The position numbers and the translations under genes are program-made. The notes below the pieces were generated by a model. It saw only the letters and a list, made by a program, of their open reading frames with translations, searched no databases and had not been told where the DNA came from. A stretch of 64,000 nt of DNA from Allodiplogaster sudhausi. Taxonomy: Eukaryota > Nematoda > Chromadorea > Rhabditida > Diplogasteridae. Positions 11,128 through 18,084 of this stretch are shown piece after piece; the first letter of the stretch is position 1, and every line of letters starts with the position of its first letter. The DNA is taken from assembly GCA_945643635.1 (NCBI GenBank), contig CALZFC010000056.1, positions 5,001-69,000 on the forward strand, in the 5' to 3' direction.

Positions 11128-11925
11128 ACCCTTATCCATCTCTCGCTCTCTTTCCATCCAAGTTCTCTCTTCATGTCTTTCTATTTCTCTGAATGAGATG
11201 CTTCCAAGTTGCCAATTCAGTCGCCGTGTTGTCCGCATGAGAAGTAGCGATTCAGAATGAGAAGCGTCAATCAAAACGAATACACCGTGGATATGATGAG
11301 ACGCACGATGAACACGCTCACGACATAATGTGACAGCTGAGAGCAGGGAAAGGAGTGAGGGAGTGTGAGAGGATGAGAGGGTTTTAGAGAGTTAGAGAGA
11401 GAGAGACAGAGGATGAGAGAGTGAGAGAGTGTGAGAGGGTATGAGAGAGGATGAGAGAAGATGAGAGAGTGTGAGAGTGTGAGAGGATGAGAGGGCATGA
11501 GAGAAGATGAGAGAGAGAGAGAGTGTGAGAGGGCTTGAGAGAAGATGAGAGAGTGAGAGAGGGAAAGGATGAGAGGGCATGAGAGAAGATGTGAGAGTAT
11601 GATACCAAGAGTGAGAGAGCATGAGCTAGAGAGAGCAGAAAGGACGAGAGATGGGAAGACACAAACTATCAAGAGAATGAAAGGAAAGGCGTCATCTCTG
11701 GAACAGCACAGTCCTCTACCGTATCTTTCGGTAGGGATAACAGGATTTCCGGCTGGCAGCGCAGTTCTTTGGCTGAGTCGAGATGAGAAACGCGGCGCTA
11801 CTGAGATGCTCAAGTGGCTGTCTTAGCTAAACAACACTAATGCAGATATCCATGCATGTTTGACAGAGAAGAGAGAGGGAGAAGGAGAGCGACAGAGAGA
11901 GAGACAGAGAGAGAGGGAAAGAGAC

Positions 11926-11970
<45 letters not shown>

Positions 11971-12150
11971 AGAAGCGGATGCGCTGTGATATGGTCGCTA
12001 TCGTTTGCTGTGCGCAAGCGAACCGGCGAAAAGGAGTGCAAAAGCGATAATCACCATTGTATCGTCGCTATTTGGAAAAGGTGAAGAAAGCCAAGTGGAT
12101 TGAGTGGGTGATGAGTGGGGAGGATGAGAGAGGGGAGAAAAGAATCGAGA

Positions 12151-12202
<52 letters not shown>

Positions 12203-12681
12203 AAGAGAGGAAGAACGAGTGAAAATGAGTGAAGAGAAAAGCAGCTACTGAGCACAGACGGAGGTGCCAGATGGTCGTCCGGAGAAGAGATGGTGAAGAG
12301 AGAGAGAGAGAGAGAGAGAGAAAGATGGAGATAGAGAGAGACAGAGAGAGAGAAATAGGCGATGAATTGCAGCGGTCGCTCTCTGCTCTCTCCATCAACG
12401 CCTTTCAGACAATTAGGCCTAGCAGAATGTGGCGCGACCAAGAGAGTTAAGTAGAGGAAGAAATCGAGAGACAAGAAAGAAAAGATCAGGGGAAAAGAGA
12501 GGGTCAAAGAAAGCGAGAGTTATAAGAGAGAGCAGAGTTGGGAGATTTGGCAATGATAAGCGCCCAGTACTTCTTTTTGCTGCTGCTGGGTGCATCATCA
12601 TGGCAAAGTGTGTAAGAGGAACGAAATGAGGGGACGTCGAGAGGGGGCGATTGATGCAGAGAGAGAGAGAGAGAGACAGGC

Positions 12682-12721
<40 letters not shown>

Positions 12722-13588
12722 AAAGATTGATAGAGTAAGAGAACGGGAACGTCTGGGGATGAATTAGACATTGAAACACCCTCACCTTCTCTCATTCCTT
12801 CATATTTCATAGCTACAGTAAAAAAAAAGACTGAGATGTTCCGGTTATCGTTCACCCTTTCATGGAATTTAGTTTACCAAAAAAAAAAGAATTCTGCAAG
12901 AAGCTGTGAGATCAGACGAGTAGAAGCGCTTTTCCATTGTTTGAGTTGATTTAAACAAATAGTATCAGTTCAAAATGATAAAAACCCAATTTTAACACAG
13001 TGCTATAAATATAACCGAGAGTTACATGGAATACAGAACTAATGGAAATGGGAGAAGAAAGGAAGAGAGATCTTTAGATGCAGACGAGCGCGAGCTGCGC
13101 ACGCTGACTGCCTTGACAGACGACCTCTCTCTGCTGCTCCTGGATGCTCCCCATCTGGAGACTCTCGCTGATATCGCCAGACTCCCACTCGCTCCCCTCA
13201 CCATCTTCATCAAGATCTCCCATCGAAAGGTTCTCTCTTTCCAAAGATAGAACAGATACAATGGGGATGATTAGATCCTGATTCGTCTTCTTCGCAAGAC
13301 TGGCTGTCCTGCCTCGGACGTGGCTGGAGCAGATGTCCTCAACTCACTTCCTAATGGTTTACTTACTCTGTTCAATAACATTGTATTCATCATCTGATTA
13401 CAGTACTCAAAAAAAGAAAGATTATTCAAGGTGGGTTCTCGCTGATAATCGAAGAACGTGGACTGGAAGACGCGACAGAGAGAATCTGCTCCTTCCTTCA
13501 TCAGTATTGGCTGGCTGCCAACCCACAGCATCCCATTCTTAGACAGCAGAGCAGCATAATTTCCACTGCCATTGCTTCTAGCTCGTAA
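7381..13588 (+). CDS. CACNB: Voltage-gated calcium channel beta subunit (spliced gene, strongly supported part)
   Basis: Cytoplasmic auxiliary subunit of voltage-gated calcium channels. In known family members the guanylate-kinase-like domain grips the alpha-1 I-II loop and controls trafficking and gating. Well-supported exons: 7381-7456, 9262-9384, 9483-9718, 10650-10767, 10879-11002, 13037 (or 13078)-13229, 13275-13356 and 13404-13588, all with GT-AG introns. Domains in order: a charged helix leading into SH3, a split SH3 (VAFAV, DWWVGR, GFVP), an acidic HOOK linker, then a GK-like domain (PYIVVPSTRPVIFLGP, RFSGRIRI, LAPLTIFIKIS, LEDATERI..QYW). These line up in order with my recollection of vertebrate CACNB, many blocks without gaps. 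The protein is strongly diverged. The joint between 11002 and about 13037 is unresolved. Skipping to acceptor 13078 gives an in-phase total of 1245 bp with the candidate 5' exons. Using donor 11019 and exon 12019-12080 gives 1365 bp. Confidence 0.87.
7484..7590. repeat. (GA)n/(GAGG) tract
   Basis: GA repeat with GGGAGA interruptions, in the long intron before the SH3 exon. Confidence 0.9.
7930..8110. repeat. (GA)n/(GATA) tract
   Basis: About 180 bp of GA-rich repeat with a pure core at about 8010-8048. Long Arg/Glu open frames across it are artefacts. Confidence 0.92.
8629..8688. repeat. (CT)n microsatellite
   Basis: CT run with two short interruptions, within the 1.8 kb CACNB intron. Confidence 0.92.
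9262..9384 (+). CDS. CACNB: CACNB exon: first half of the SH3 domain
   Basis: A textbook acceptor (TTTCTCTCATTTCAG) precedes 41 codons, KRKVAFAVQTCVDYDGALDR onward to SKGAFIHIYL. VAFAV, the Tyr-Asp pair and SFSKGAFIHI match the family block VAFAVRTN..Y..VSFEAKDFLHI. The donor CCTG|GTTGGC is preferred over CAG|GTAGAA (9399) because it is in phase and gives FIHIYLRYSSDWW, the same length as FLHIKEKYSNDWW. Confidence 0.9.
9483..9718 (+). CDS. CACNB: CACNB exon: second half of SH3 and acidic/basic HOOK linker
   Basis: After acceptor ACTCTGCAG the exon reads YSSDWWVGRRVEQGATLGFV and ends the SH3 domain with PTGQRLLRYE (DWWIGRLV..IGFIPSP in relatives). It then runs into a Glu-rich stretch at about 9586-9640 and a Lys/Arg-rich stretch (VRKKKKKRE). 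This occupies the variable HOOK between SH3 and GK, which in known channels influences inactivation. The donor GCAGA|GTTAGT leaves phase 2, matching the next exon. Confidence 0.86.
10086..10335. repeat. 85-bp purine-rich minisatellite, three copies
   Basis: The unit beginning GCGAGAGGGTGGGAGAAGGG starts at 10086, 10171 and 10256, period 85, and each copy ends in GGGATAGTAGGAT. It lies in the intron between HOOK and GK exons. Confidence 0.93.
10510..10640. repeat. (GA)n-rich intronic tract
   Basis: GA repeats leading up to the acceptor at 10649. Confidence 0.85.
10650..10767 (+). CDS. CACNB: CACNB exon: start of the GK-like domain
   Basis: Acceptor ATTTGACAG, donor GGGCAG|GTCAGA. Reads STPTHKKKKGTQSFAMDDVS then PYIVVPSTRPVIFLGPCGQ, the equivalent of [20 protein letters not shown]. 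In this family the loop is a degenerate P-loop and the domain is not an active kinase. Confidence 0.9.
10778..10865. repeat. (GA)n/(GATA) intronic tract
   Basis: Fills most of the 111-bp intron between exons 10650-10767 and 10879-11002. Confidence 0.9.
10879..11002 (+). CDS. CACNB: CACNB exon: GK-like domain, channel-binding helix region
   Basis: In-phase continuation after acceptor GAATTTAG. RSTLTRRLHAALHRSVARRF followed by SGRIRI aligns with [24 protein letters not shown]. Of the alpha-1-binding groove residues known in vertebrates, the second Met of MMQKAL is Leu here and the Leu is kept. The donor is TACG|GTTTGT (phase 1). A later in-frame GT at 11020 (phase 0) is an alternative. Confidence 0.85.
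11080..11120. repeat. (CT)n microsatellite
   Basis: Pure CT run in the intron after 11002. Confidence 0.92.
11350..11640. repeat. Degenerate GAGAGTGT/GATGAGAG minisatellite
   Basis: About 290 bp built from GATGAGAG, GAGAGTGT and GAGGGCAT blocks in varying order. Encodes nothing recognisable. Confidence 0.85.
11869..11966. repeat. (GA)n/(GACA) tract
   Basis: GA repeat with ACAGAGAGAG interruptions. Confidence 0.92.
12019..12080 (+). CDS. Candidate CACNB exon (GK-domain segment)
   Basis: Acceptor GCTGTGCGCAAG, donor GGAAAAG|GTGAAG, reading RTGEKECKSDNHHCIVAIWK. HHCIVAIWKR could correspond to KHAIIERSN, which is otherwise missing. It leaves phase 2, matching acceptor 13037. Its phase-0 start does not match the preferred donor at 11002 but does match 11019. 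Confidence 0.37.
12139..12356. repeat. Two GA tracts in a CACNB intron
   Basis: GA-rich runs at about 12150-12212 and 12295-12356, with non-repetitive sequence between them. Confidence 0.85.
12657..12725. repeat. (GA)n/(CAGG) tract
   Basis: GA repeat interrupted by GACAGGCAGACAG. Confidence 0.9.
13037..13229 (+). CDS. CACNB: CACNB exon: core of the GK-like domain
   Basis: SLDADERELRTLTALTDDLS, then LLLLDAPHLETLADIARLPL and APLTIFIKISHRK. These align without gaps over about 54 residues with [48 protein letters not shown] of relatives. Donor CGAAAG|GTTCTC, phase 0. The 5' edge may instead be 13078 (acceptor ATCTTTAG), which is in phase with donor 11002 but drops about 18 family-conserved residues. 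Confidence 0.88.
13275..13356 (+). CDS. CACNB: CACNB exon: GK-like domain, C-terminal part
   Basis: After a 45 bp intron (acceptor GGGATGATTAG) the frame reads [20 protein letters not shown] then VLNSLPN. This corresponds to [37 protein letters not shown] is clearly equivalent; the middle is diverged. Donor CTAATG|GTTTAC, phase 1. Confidence 0.78.
13404..13588 (+). CDS. CACNB: CACNB last coding exon with stop
   Basis: Acceptor CATCTGATTACAG, phase 1 as required. Reads KKRKIIQGGFSLIIEERGLE then DATERICSFLHQYW, matching [25 protein letters not shown], and LAANPQHP matches KATHPPSS. The TAA stop is at 13586-13588. The C-terminus is short, as in truncated beta isoforms. Confidence 0.87.
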
Positions 13589-13596
13589 TCCAAGGA

Positions 13597-13602
13597 GAGC
13601 GG

Positions 13603-13640
<38 letters not shown>

Positions 13641-13705
13641 AAGGAGAGAGATGTAAAGGGAGAGAGAGAGGGAATGGGAGGGAGAGAGATGTAATAGAAG
13701 GAAAG
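13597..13705. repeat. (GA)n tract in the CACNB 3' UTR or flank
   Basis: GA repeats begin within 15 bp of the stop codon. Confidence 0.88.
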
Positions 13706-14301
13706 AGAGTGAGTGTGGTGTAATATAACTGGAATTTCTTTGCTACTGTCTTGAACTAGTATTAACTGTATGCATACATATTTTGGATGGGTATCAATAA
13801 GAAAAGAGTGTGCGCCTTAGAGAGAAAATGAGAGATGGAGGGAGCGAGAAAGAGTGAACCATAGATCAAGAATGCAACTAGAGAGAATGAAAGTTCGAAA
13901 GTGAAGAGGGACTCTTACTGCCATGAGTCCGTCCACAACGAGTGGCATCACAACATCCCATTATCCCGATCGTAAATACGTTGCAGCAGGAATCGTGTAC
14001 ATTGAAATGGCATAAAGTTAGCTAATTGCAAGATAAGCAAGAAAGTCTACTGCCTCAAATCACGCTTTGCACTTCAACAGTGAACAAGATCTCACGTTCA
14101 GGCAAACAAAACAAACTTTATCTCCTTAAGCAGTTAACATTTACAATCATAAATGGTGACTGTGCGAGATATAATTGTGTGATTCAATAATTAATAAATA
14201 AACATGAACGCACTGGGAGCAAAATAGCAGAATGAACGTGTGTAAGCAAGAGGAAATATTAGCAAAAACGATAGGAAGTGAAGGGCCTGGTGACGCTCAC
14301 T
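13706..14301. other. Intergenic gap between convergent genes
   Basis: No coding frame supported. Contains the AATAAA hexamers at 14193 and presumably the 3' UTRs of both genes. Confidence 0.6.
14193..14202 (+). promoter_or_regulatory. Possible polyadenylation signals for the CACNB gene
   Basis: Two overlapping AATAAA hexamers, about 600 bp after the CACNB stop and before the convergent gene's stop codon at 14302. Position and orientation fit, but A/T-rich sequence makes chance matches likely. Confidence 0.35.
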
Positions 14302-15867
14302 TTAATGGCTTTCTTCACTTTTGACGACAGAATTTCCGATGCCTCCAGCGCTGTTCTTCTGCTGATCCGACCTTGCTTTCGTTCTGCACAAACATAGGGA
14401 ATGAGATAGTGTTTGCGATTGAGAGAGGAAAAGAATGCATGAAAGGGAAACGGCTAACGTTGCATAAATCCAGTAGTGTGCCCAGAGGTTGCAGACAGAT
14501 CCCTCTATCTCATTCTTCTTAGCATCATCGCCACAAGGAAACGTGATGACGAGCAGGAATGCATCTAGTATGGGGAAAAAGGACTTCTAGAGCAACATAC
14601 ATTGGTTCCAGAAACCTTCAATTAACATACCAACAAATGCGTTGAGGATAGCGTAGGGGATCGCAGTCAGTCCGCGCTGGGGCTTATTCGCAACAGTGTA
14701 GAGGTGTCGAGAACGGAGTGGCAGGACCTAAATGGATAGAAAGTATCGTAATACAAACAGTTTAATAGTAGAAGTGAGTAGGACCTCGTTGATCGAGTGA
14801 AGCGCAACATGCTTAACGACCACTCTGAGCGAGCCTGTCATTGAACTGCAGGAGCTGAGTATTTCCTTGATGTCTCCCTTGCCTAATCAGGAAATAATTA
14901 TTTACTCATGTGTTTAATCATCATGAGATTAGAAAAATTCTGATTCGAACCGCCCGAGAGGGGGGAAAAGAAAAGCGATGGCAAGTTGGGAAGATCCTGC
15001 GCTGCAGGGCGTTTAAATGCAACCGTTAGATTCTCCTGAGAACTAGTAAATTTTAGTCCCAGAAACATTGTTACCAACGAATATAAAAACCTTCTGTACG
15101 GGACCTTTGCAGCCCTTGAACACCCGACGCTCGTTCTCAAGCTCCATCTGCGAAATGACAGGAGATAAATGAACGCATCCCAATATATTAATAACTGACG
15201 ATCTTCAGTGTTCCAATGATTGTCGCGTAGAGAGGGTAGAGCTCATCCGAACAGTTCCTGGCAAGGTCGTATAGCGTTTCATATGAAATTCCTTTCATGC
15301 CGCGAGCAGCTGATTTGAATAGCTCCTATGAAGATAAAGAAGATCTTAAATTATATATTTAGATTCAACCTCGCCACGGGCAATGTCTTCGCGATTGTTG
15401 CCCAATTGGAGGAAGAAATTTCCTATCTTCGTTGGCGAAAATTTTCCGTCCCCGAACATTGCATTAGCATTAAGCGTATTAGTCTGAGAGTTAAATAGAT
15501 TAATTTACATAACTAATATAAAAAAAATAATTGGGCACGCCTGTCTATATTCGACGGATTCGAAGTTGCCATTCTCTCCTTCGCCGTCTGAATCGAAGCC
15601 CGACCCTCGAGGGAGTAGAATGTCTCGTGGCATGTCGGCGAGAGTGCTCGCAGTCGCATCTGAATGCAGTCCATTGCGTAAGCAGCCATTCTTAAAAATC
15701 TAGCAAAATGGCTGTTCACCATGGTCGTCGTGATCAAATCCACCTGCGGTCTGCTTCATCCTCTTAACAGCACCCAGTGCTTCCTCGACGACATCCTCTG
15801 CAATCTTGACGGCATCACTCACAGGCCGGACCCGGTCACGATTCCCGCTGTTAAATCGCCGCTCCAT
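14302..15867 (-). CDS. Nine-exon gene of unknown function, about 320 aa
   Basis: Exons in transcript order: 15867-15720, 15659-15541, 15483-15370, 15325-15200, 15147-15075, 14882-14785, 14727-14631, 14564-14459, 14383-14302. They sum to 963 bp and every junction is in phase. Introns are 44-192 bp, all GT-AG except GC-AG at 15540-15484. The start is MERRFNSGNRDRVRPVSDAV; TAA lies nine codons upstream in frame, but a preceding AG leaves room for an earlier exon. The product has an acidic stretch (DSDGEGEN) near residues 70-77 and a mostly helical-looking middle (MKGISYETLYDLARNCSDEL, LRVVVKHVALHSINE). A hydrophobic segment (AILNAFVDAFLLVITF) is followed by a polar tail ending SVVKSEESH. I do not recognise the family; a resemblance to PUM3-type helical repeats was too weak to use. 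Confidence 0.7.
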
Positions 15868-16234
15868 CTGATAAGCCACCCTGATAGCAAATTATCACAA
15901 AATACCAACACATAAATAGTAACCTAGCCAACTTAAATTTGTAACAAGTATTGCTTCAAAGCATAAGAGTAGATTTTAATTTTCAAGTCTGAGCACAAAA
16001 TTTGTATTTCTCGAACTCACCCACACCCTTGCATACTGTACTTTGTCACGAAATATTGTGAACGCTAGAAAAGACTAACGCGCACGACCTACGTTAGGTA
16101 TGAAATTCTCTTAATTAGGATCGAGTTTCTCATTCTGAAACACCGGAGGAGACCAAAGGAAAACCGCAATTCAATTCACAATTATCTCATGACTTTGTAT
16201 CATTTTTTTTTTGATTCGCATATTTGTGCCTATA
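15868..16234. other. Gap between the unknown gene and the satellite edge
   Basis: A/T-rich with no supported exon. It would contain the 5' flank of the minus-strand gene. Ends in a T10 run just before the satellite edge. Confidence 0.5.
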
Positions 16235-16274
16235 CTAGCGTGCCTTCGTCACGCTACTGGCCTTCGGCCTGGTC

Positions 16275-16308
16275 AATGGCCACCGGGGCTATCGCCCCGG
16301 TGGCCATT
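16275..16308. repeat. Perfect 15-bp stem hairpin (edge copy of H3)
   Basis: AATGGCCACCGGGGC, loop TATC, then the exact reverse complement GCCCCGGTGGCCATT. Family 2 copies carry one A-A mismatch at the ninth pair from the loop. Could extrude as a cruciform or fold in RNA. Confidence 0.9.
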
Positions 16309-16429
16309 TCCCGATTTAAGAAGGTATAAGTGGGGGTCGTTAGTCCAGCGAGGGTTACTTTGTTGTGTTTGATTCAGGTTTCGCTCTTCTAGCAATGAAA
16401 AACTTTGAGCTATTGCTAAGAAAAAAAAA

Positions 16430-16675
16430 TTGGAGAAAAATGAGCCAATCGGACCCAAGCATCGGACGCCAGCACGCATTGGATGCCTGCGTCCCACACC
16501 TCGAGCAGCCGTTAAAACAGCCGCCCTGCATACCTCCTTAAGCGAGCCGAATTGCTTGATTACGTTTATGCTCGGCCAGCCCCATCCAGCGGCGCAACCT
16601 ATATTAGACGGTTTTTGCCACAGGCCATTTTGTGAAGGATTGCTGGCCCAAGCCCGAGTTCAATGGGAGGAGTGA
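16430..16675 (+). other. Open frame of 81 codons inside the edge monomer
   Basis: Opens MEKNEPIGPKHRTPARIGCL and ends at TGA. Mixed composition, unlike the surrounding satellite. No family recognised; it may be an inserted fragment or chance. Confidence 0.15.
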
Positions 16676-16740
16676 ACGTAATACCAAGACGAATATTTCT
16701 CTTTGTTTTTTATTCTTATATCTTTTATTCTTATATCTTA

Positions 16741-16772
16741 TCATTATTACTAATATTATTATTATTATTATA
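16741..16772. repeat. (ATT)n microsatellite
   Basis: Imperfect ATT/TTA repeat inside the edge monomer. Confidence 0.9.
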
Positions 16773-16971
16773 TGTGTGAGTCGCTTAGACACGGTAGATT
16801 GGATGCATATACAATGAATTCGCAAACGCAATCGAAAAGCACTTGATCATGCATGCACTTGACCACGCACGTAGTATTAAATCCTTTAGAATGGCTCTTT
16901 TTATTTAATTTTCTTTAGTTAAATAAGATTTATAAATAGAAATTAAGTTTTCCAAAATGTGCAAAAACTTT

Positions 16972-17040
16972 GTACTCGGCCGGGCATCGAACCTGGGTTC
17001 TTTGGACATCTCAGTGAGCTCCTTAGCATAAGACCAAAGA
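16972..17040 (-). other. tRNA-like segment with B-box match in the edge monomer
   Basis: Minus strand reads CCCAGGTTCGATGCCCGGCC; GGTTCGATGCC fits the RNA polymerase III B-box pattern GWTCRANNC, and a T5 run follows about 10 nt later. The adjoining GCTAAGGAGCTCACTGAGA resembles a D-arm region only loosely. It aligns in position with the tRNA-like block of inner monomers. A tRNA pseudogene or SINE head is the likely origin. Confidence 0.5.
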
Positions 17041-18060
17041 GGCTTACTGCTGACCTCACTCTGCCTTTCCCAAGTCAGCGGTGAGATGTTAGATGCAGAA
17101 TGGCAAAGAAACGAGGGTCATATTCACGTTCGTGTCCATATCTTCGTGCAGAAGTATCGGATTTTCATAATCTTGACGGCAGAGAGCTTGTAATCCGCGA
17201 CTCTCTTTAGAACTAACTTATGAGCCAAAAATTCCAACTCCTTGCCCCTAAAAAAAATACTGACCTACGAAATATCGATTTTTCCAGCGGTAACATATGA
17301 AATAAAATAGCTCATTATACTGTTTTTTCATCCTTATGCCATTAAAAATAGTCCCCCGAACGTTAACTCGAGTATCAGGCCTAAATTTGCACGAGAACAT
17401 GGTCGACCCCATATGTAGATCAAAAATGCATTTTACGCAAAAGTTTTGTATGAGAGAATTGTTACCCTATTCCTAAGCTACGGATTGGTATATAAGATAT
17501 AGCCATATGTTCTAAAACCGAGGAAAAAAATGTCAGGAAAGTGACCTAAATTTCACCTCACCCTCAGGGCACTTTCCCGGAAACCCAGCCTAACCCTAAT
17601 AGGCTCATATGGAAGCCAGTTCAATTCTTAACAAGATGCTCCTAGTCCCATCCCGATACGTTCCCTACTTCTTGAGATATAAAAGTTCAAAGTTGGTCCC
17701 TAACAAAAAAAAATATCCCTTTTTTTTATATATCCAAAAAAATATCCCTTTTTGATATCCCTGATGCGCAAAAGTTTACAAGTCATACATTAAAAGATGC
17801 GCCTTGAAAAACTGCATCGATAGGACCCGACAATCAACCAATCGTATTTACAGATTTTGAGAAAAAAGGCAAAAACCTTCGAAAAAGTGCCCTTTTTGGA
17901 AAATAAATTCCCACCGATCTACCAATTGATCTACGAAATCGAACTTCTGGTCATTGGTAGATTCCCCCCTGATGAATCGACTACTATTTTTGTTGTTTTT
18001 GTAGGTGACCTAGAAAAAGAGAAATTCCACCTCAAATTTTAACGAGTGACCCCCCTTTGC

Positions 18061-18084
18061 GGCGCCGGCGCCGGCGCCGGCGCC
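18061..18084. repeat. (GGCGCC)4
   Basis: Four exact tandem copies of the palindrome GGCGCC at the place where inner monomers have one or two, directly before CAACC/CAATA. Confidence 0.95.

Noticed and set aside
3847..12855. Long Leu/Ser-rich and Arg/Glu-rich open frames
   Set aside because: They are (CT)n and (GA)n tracts, which cannot contain stop codons in any frame. No splice or composition support.
13074..13531. Minus-strand acidic frames opposite the GK exons
   Set aside because: Antisense of clear CACNB exons on the plus strand.
14302..15867. Assignment of the unknown gene to the PUM3/Puf6 family
   Set aside because: One helix-like stretch resembled that family, but neighbouring exons did not align; not enough to name it.
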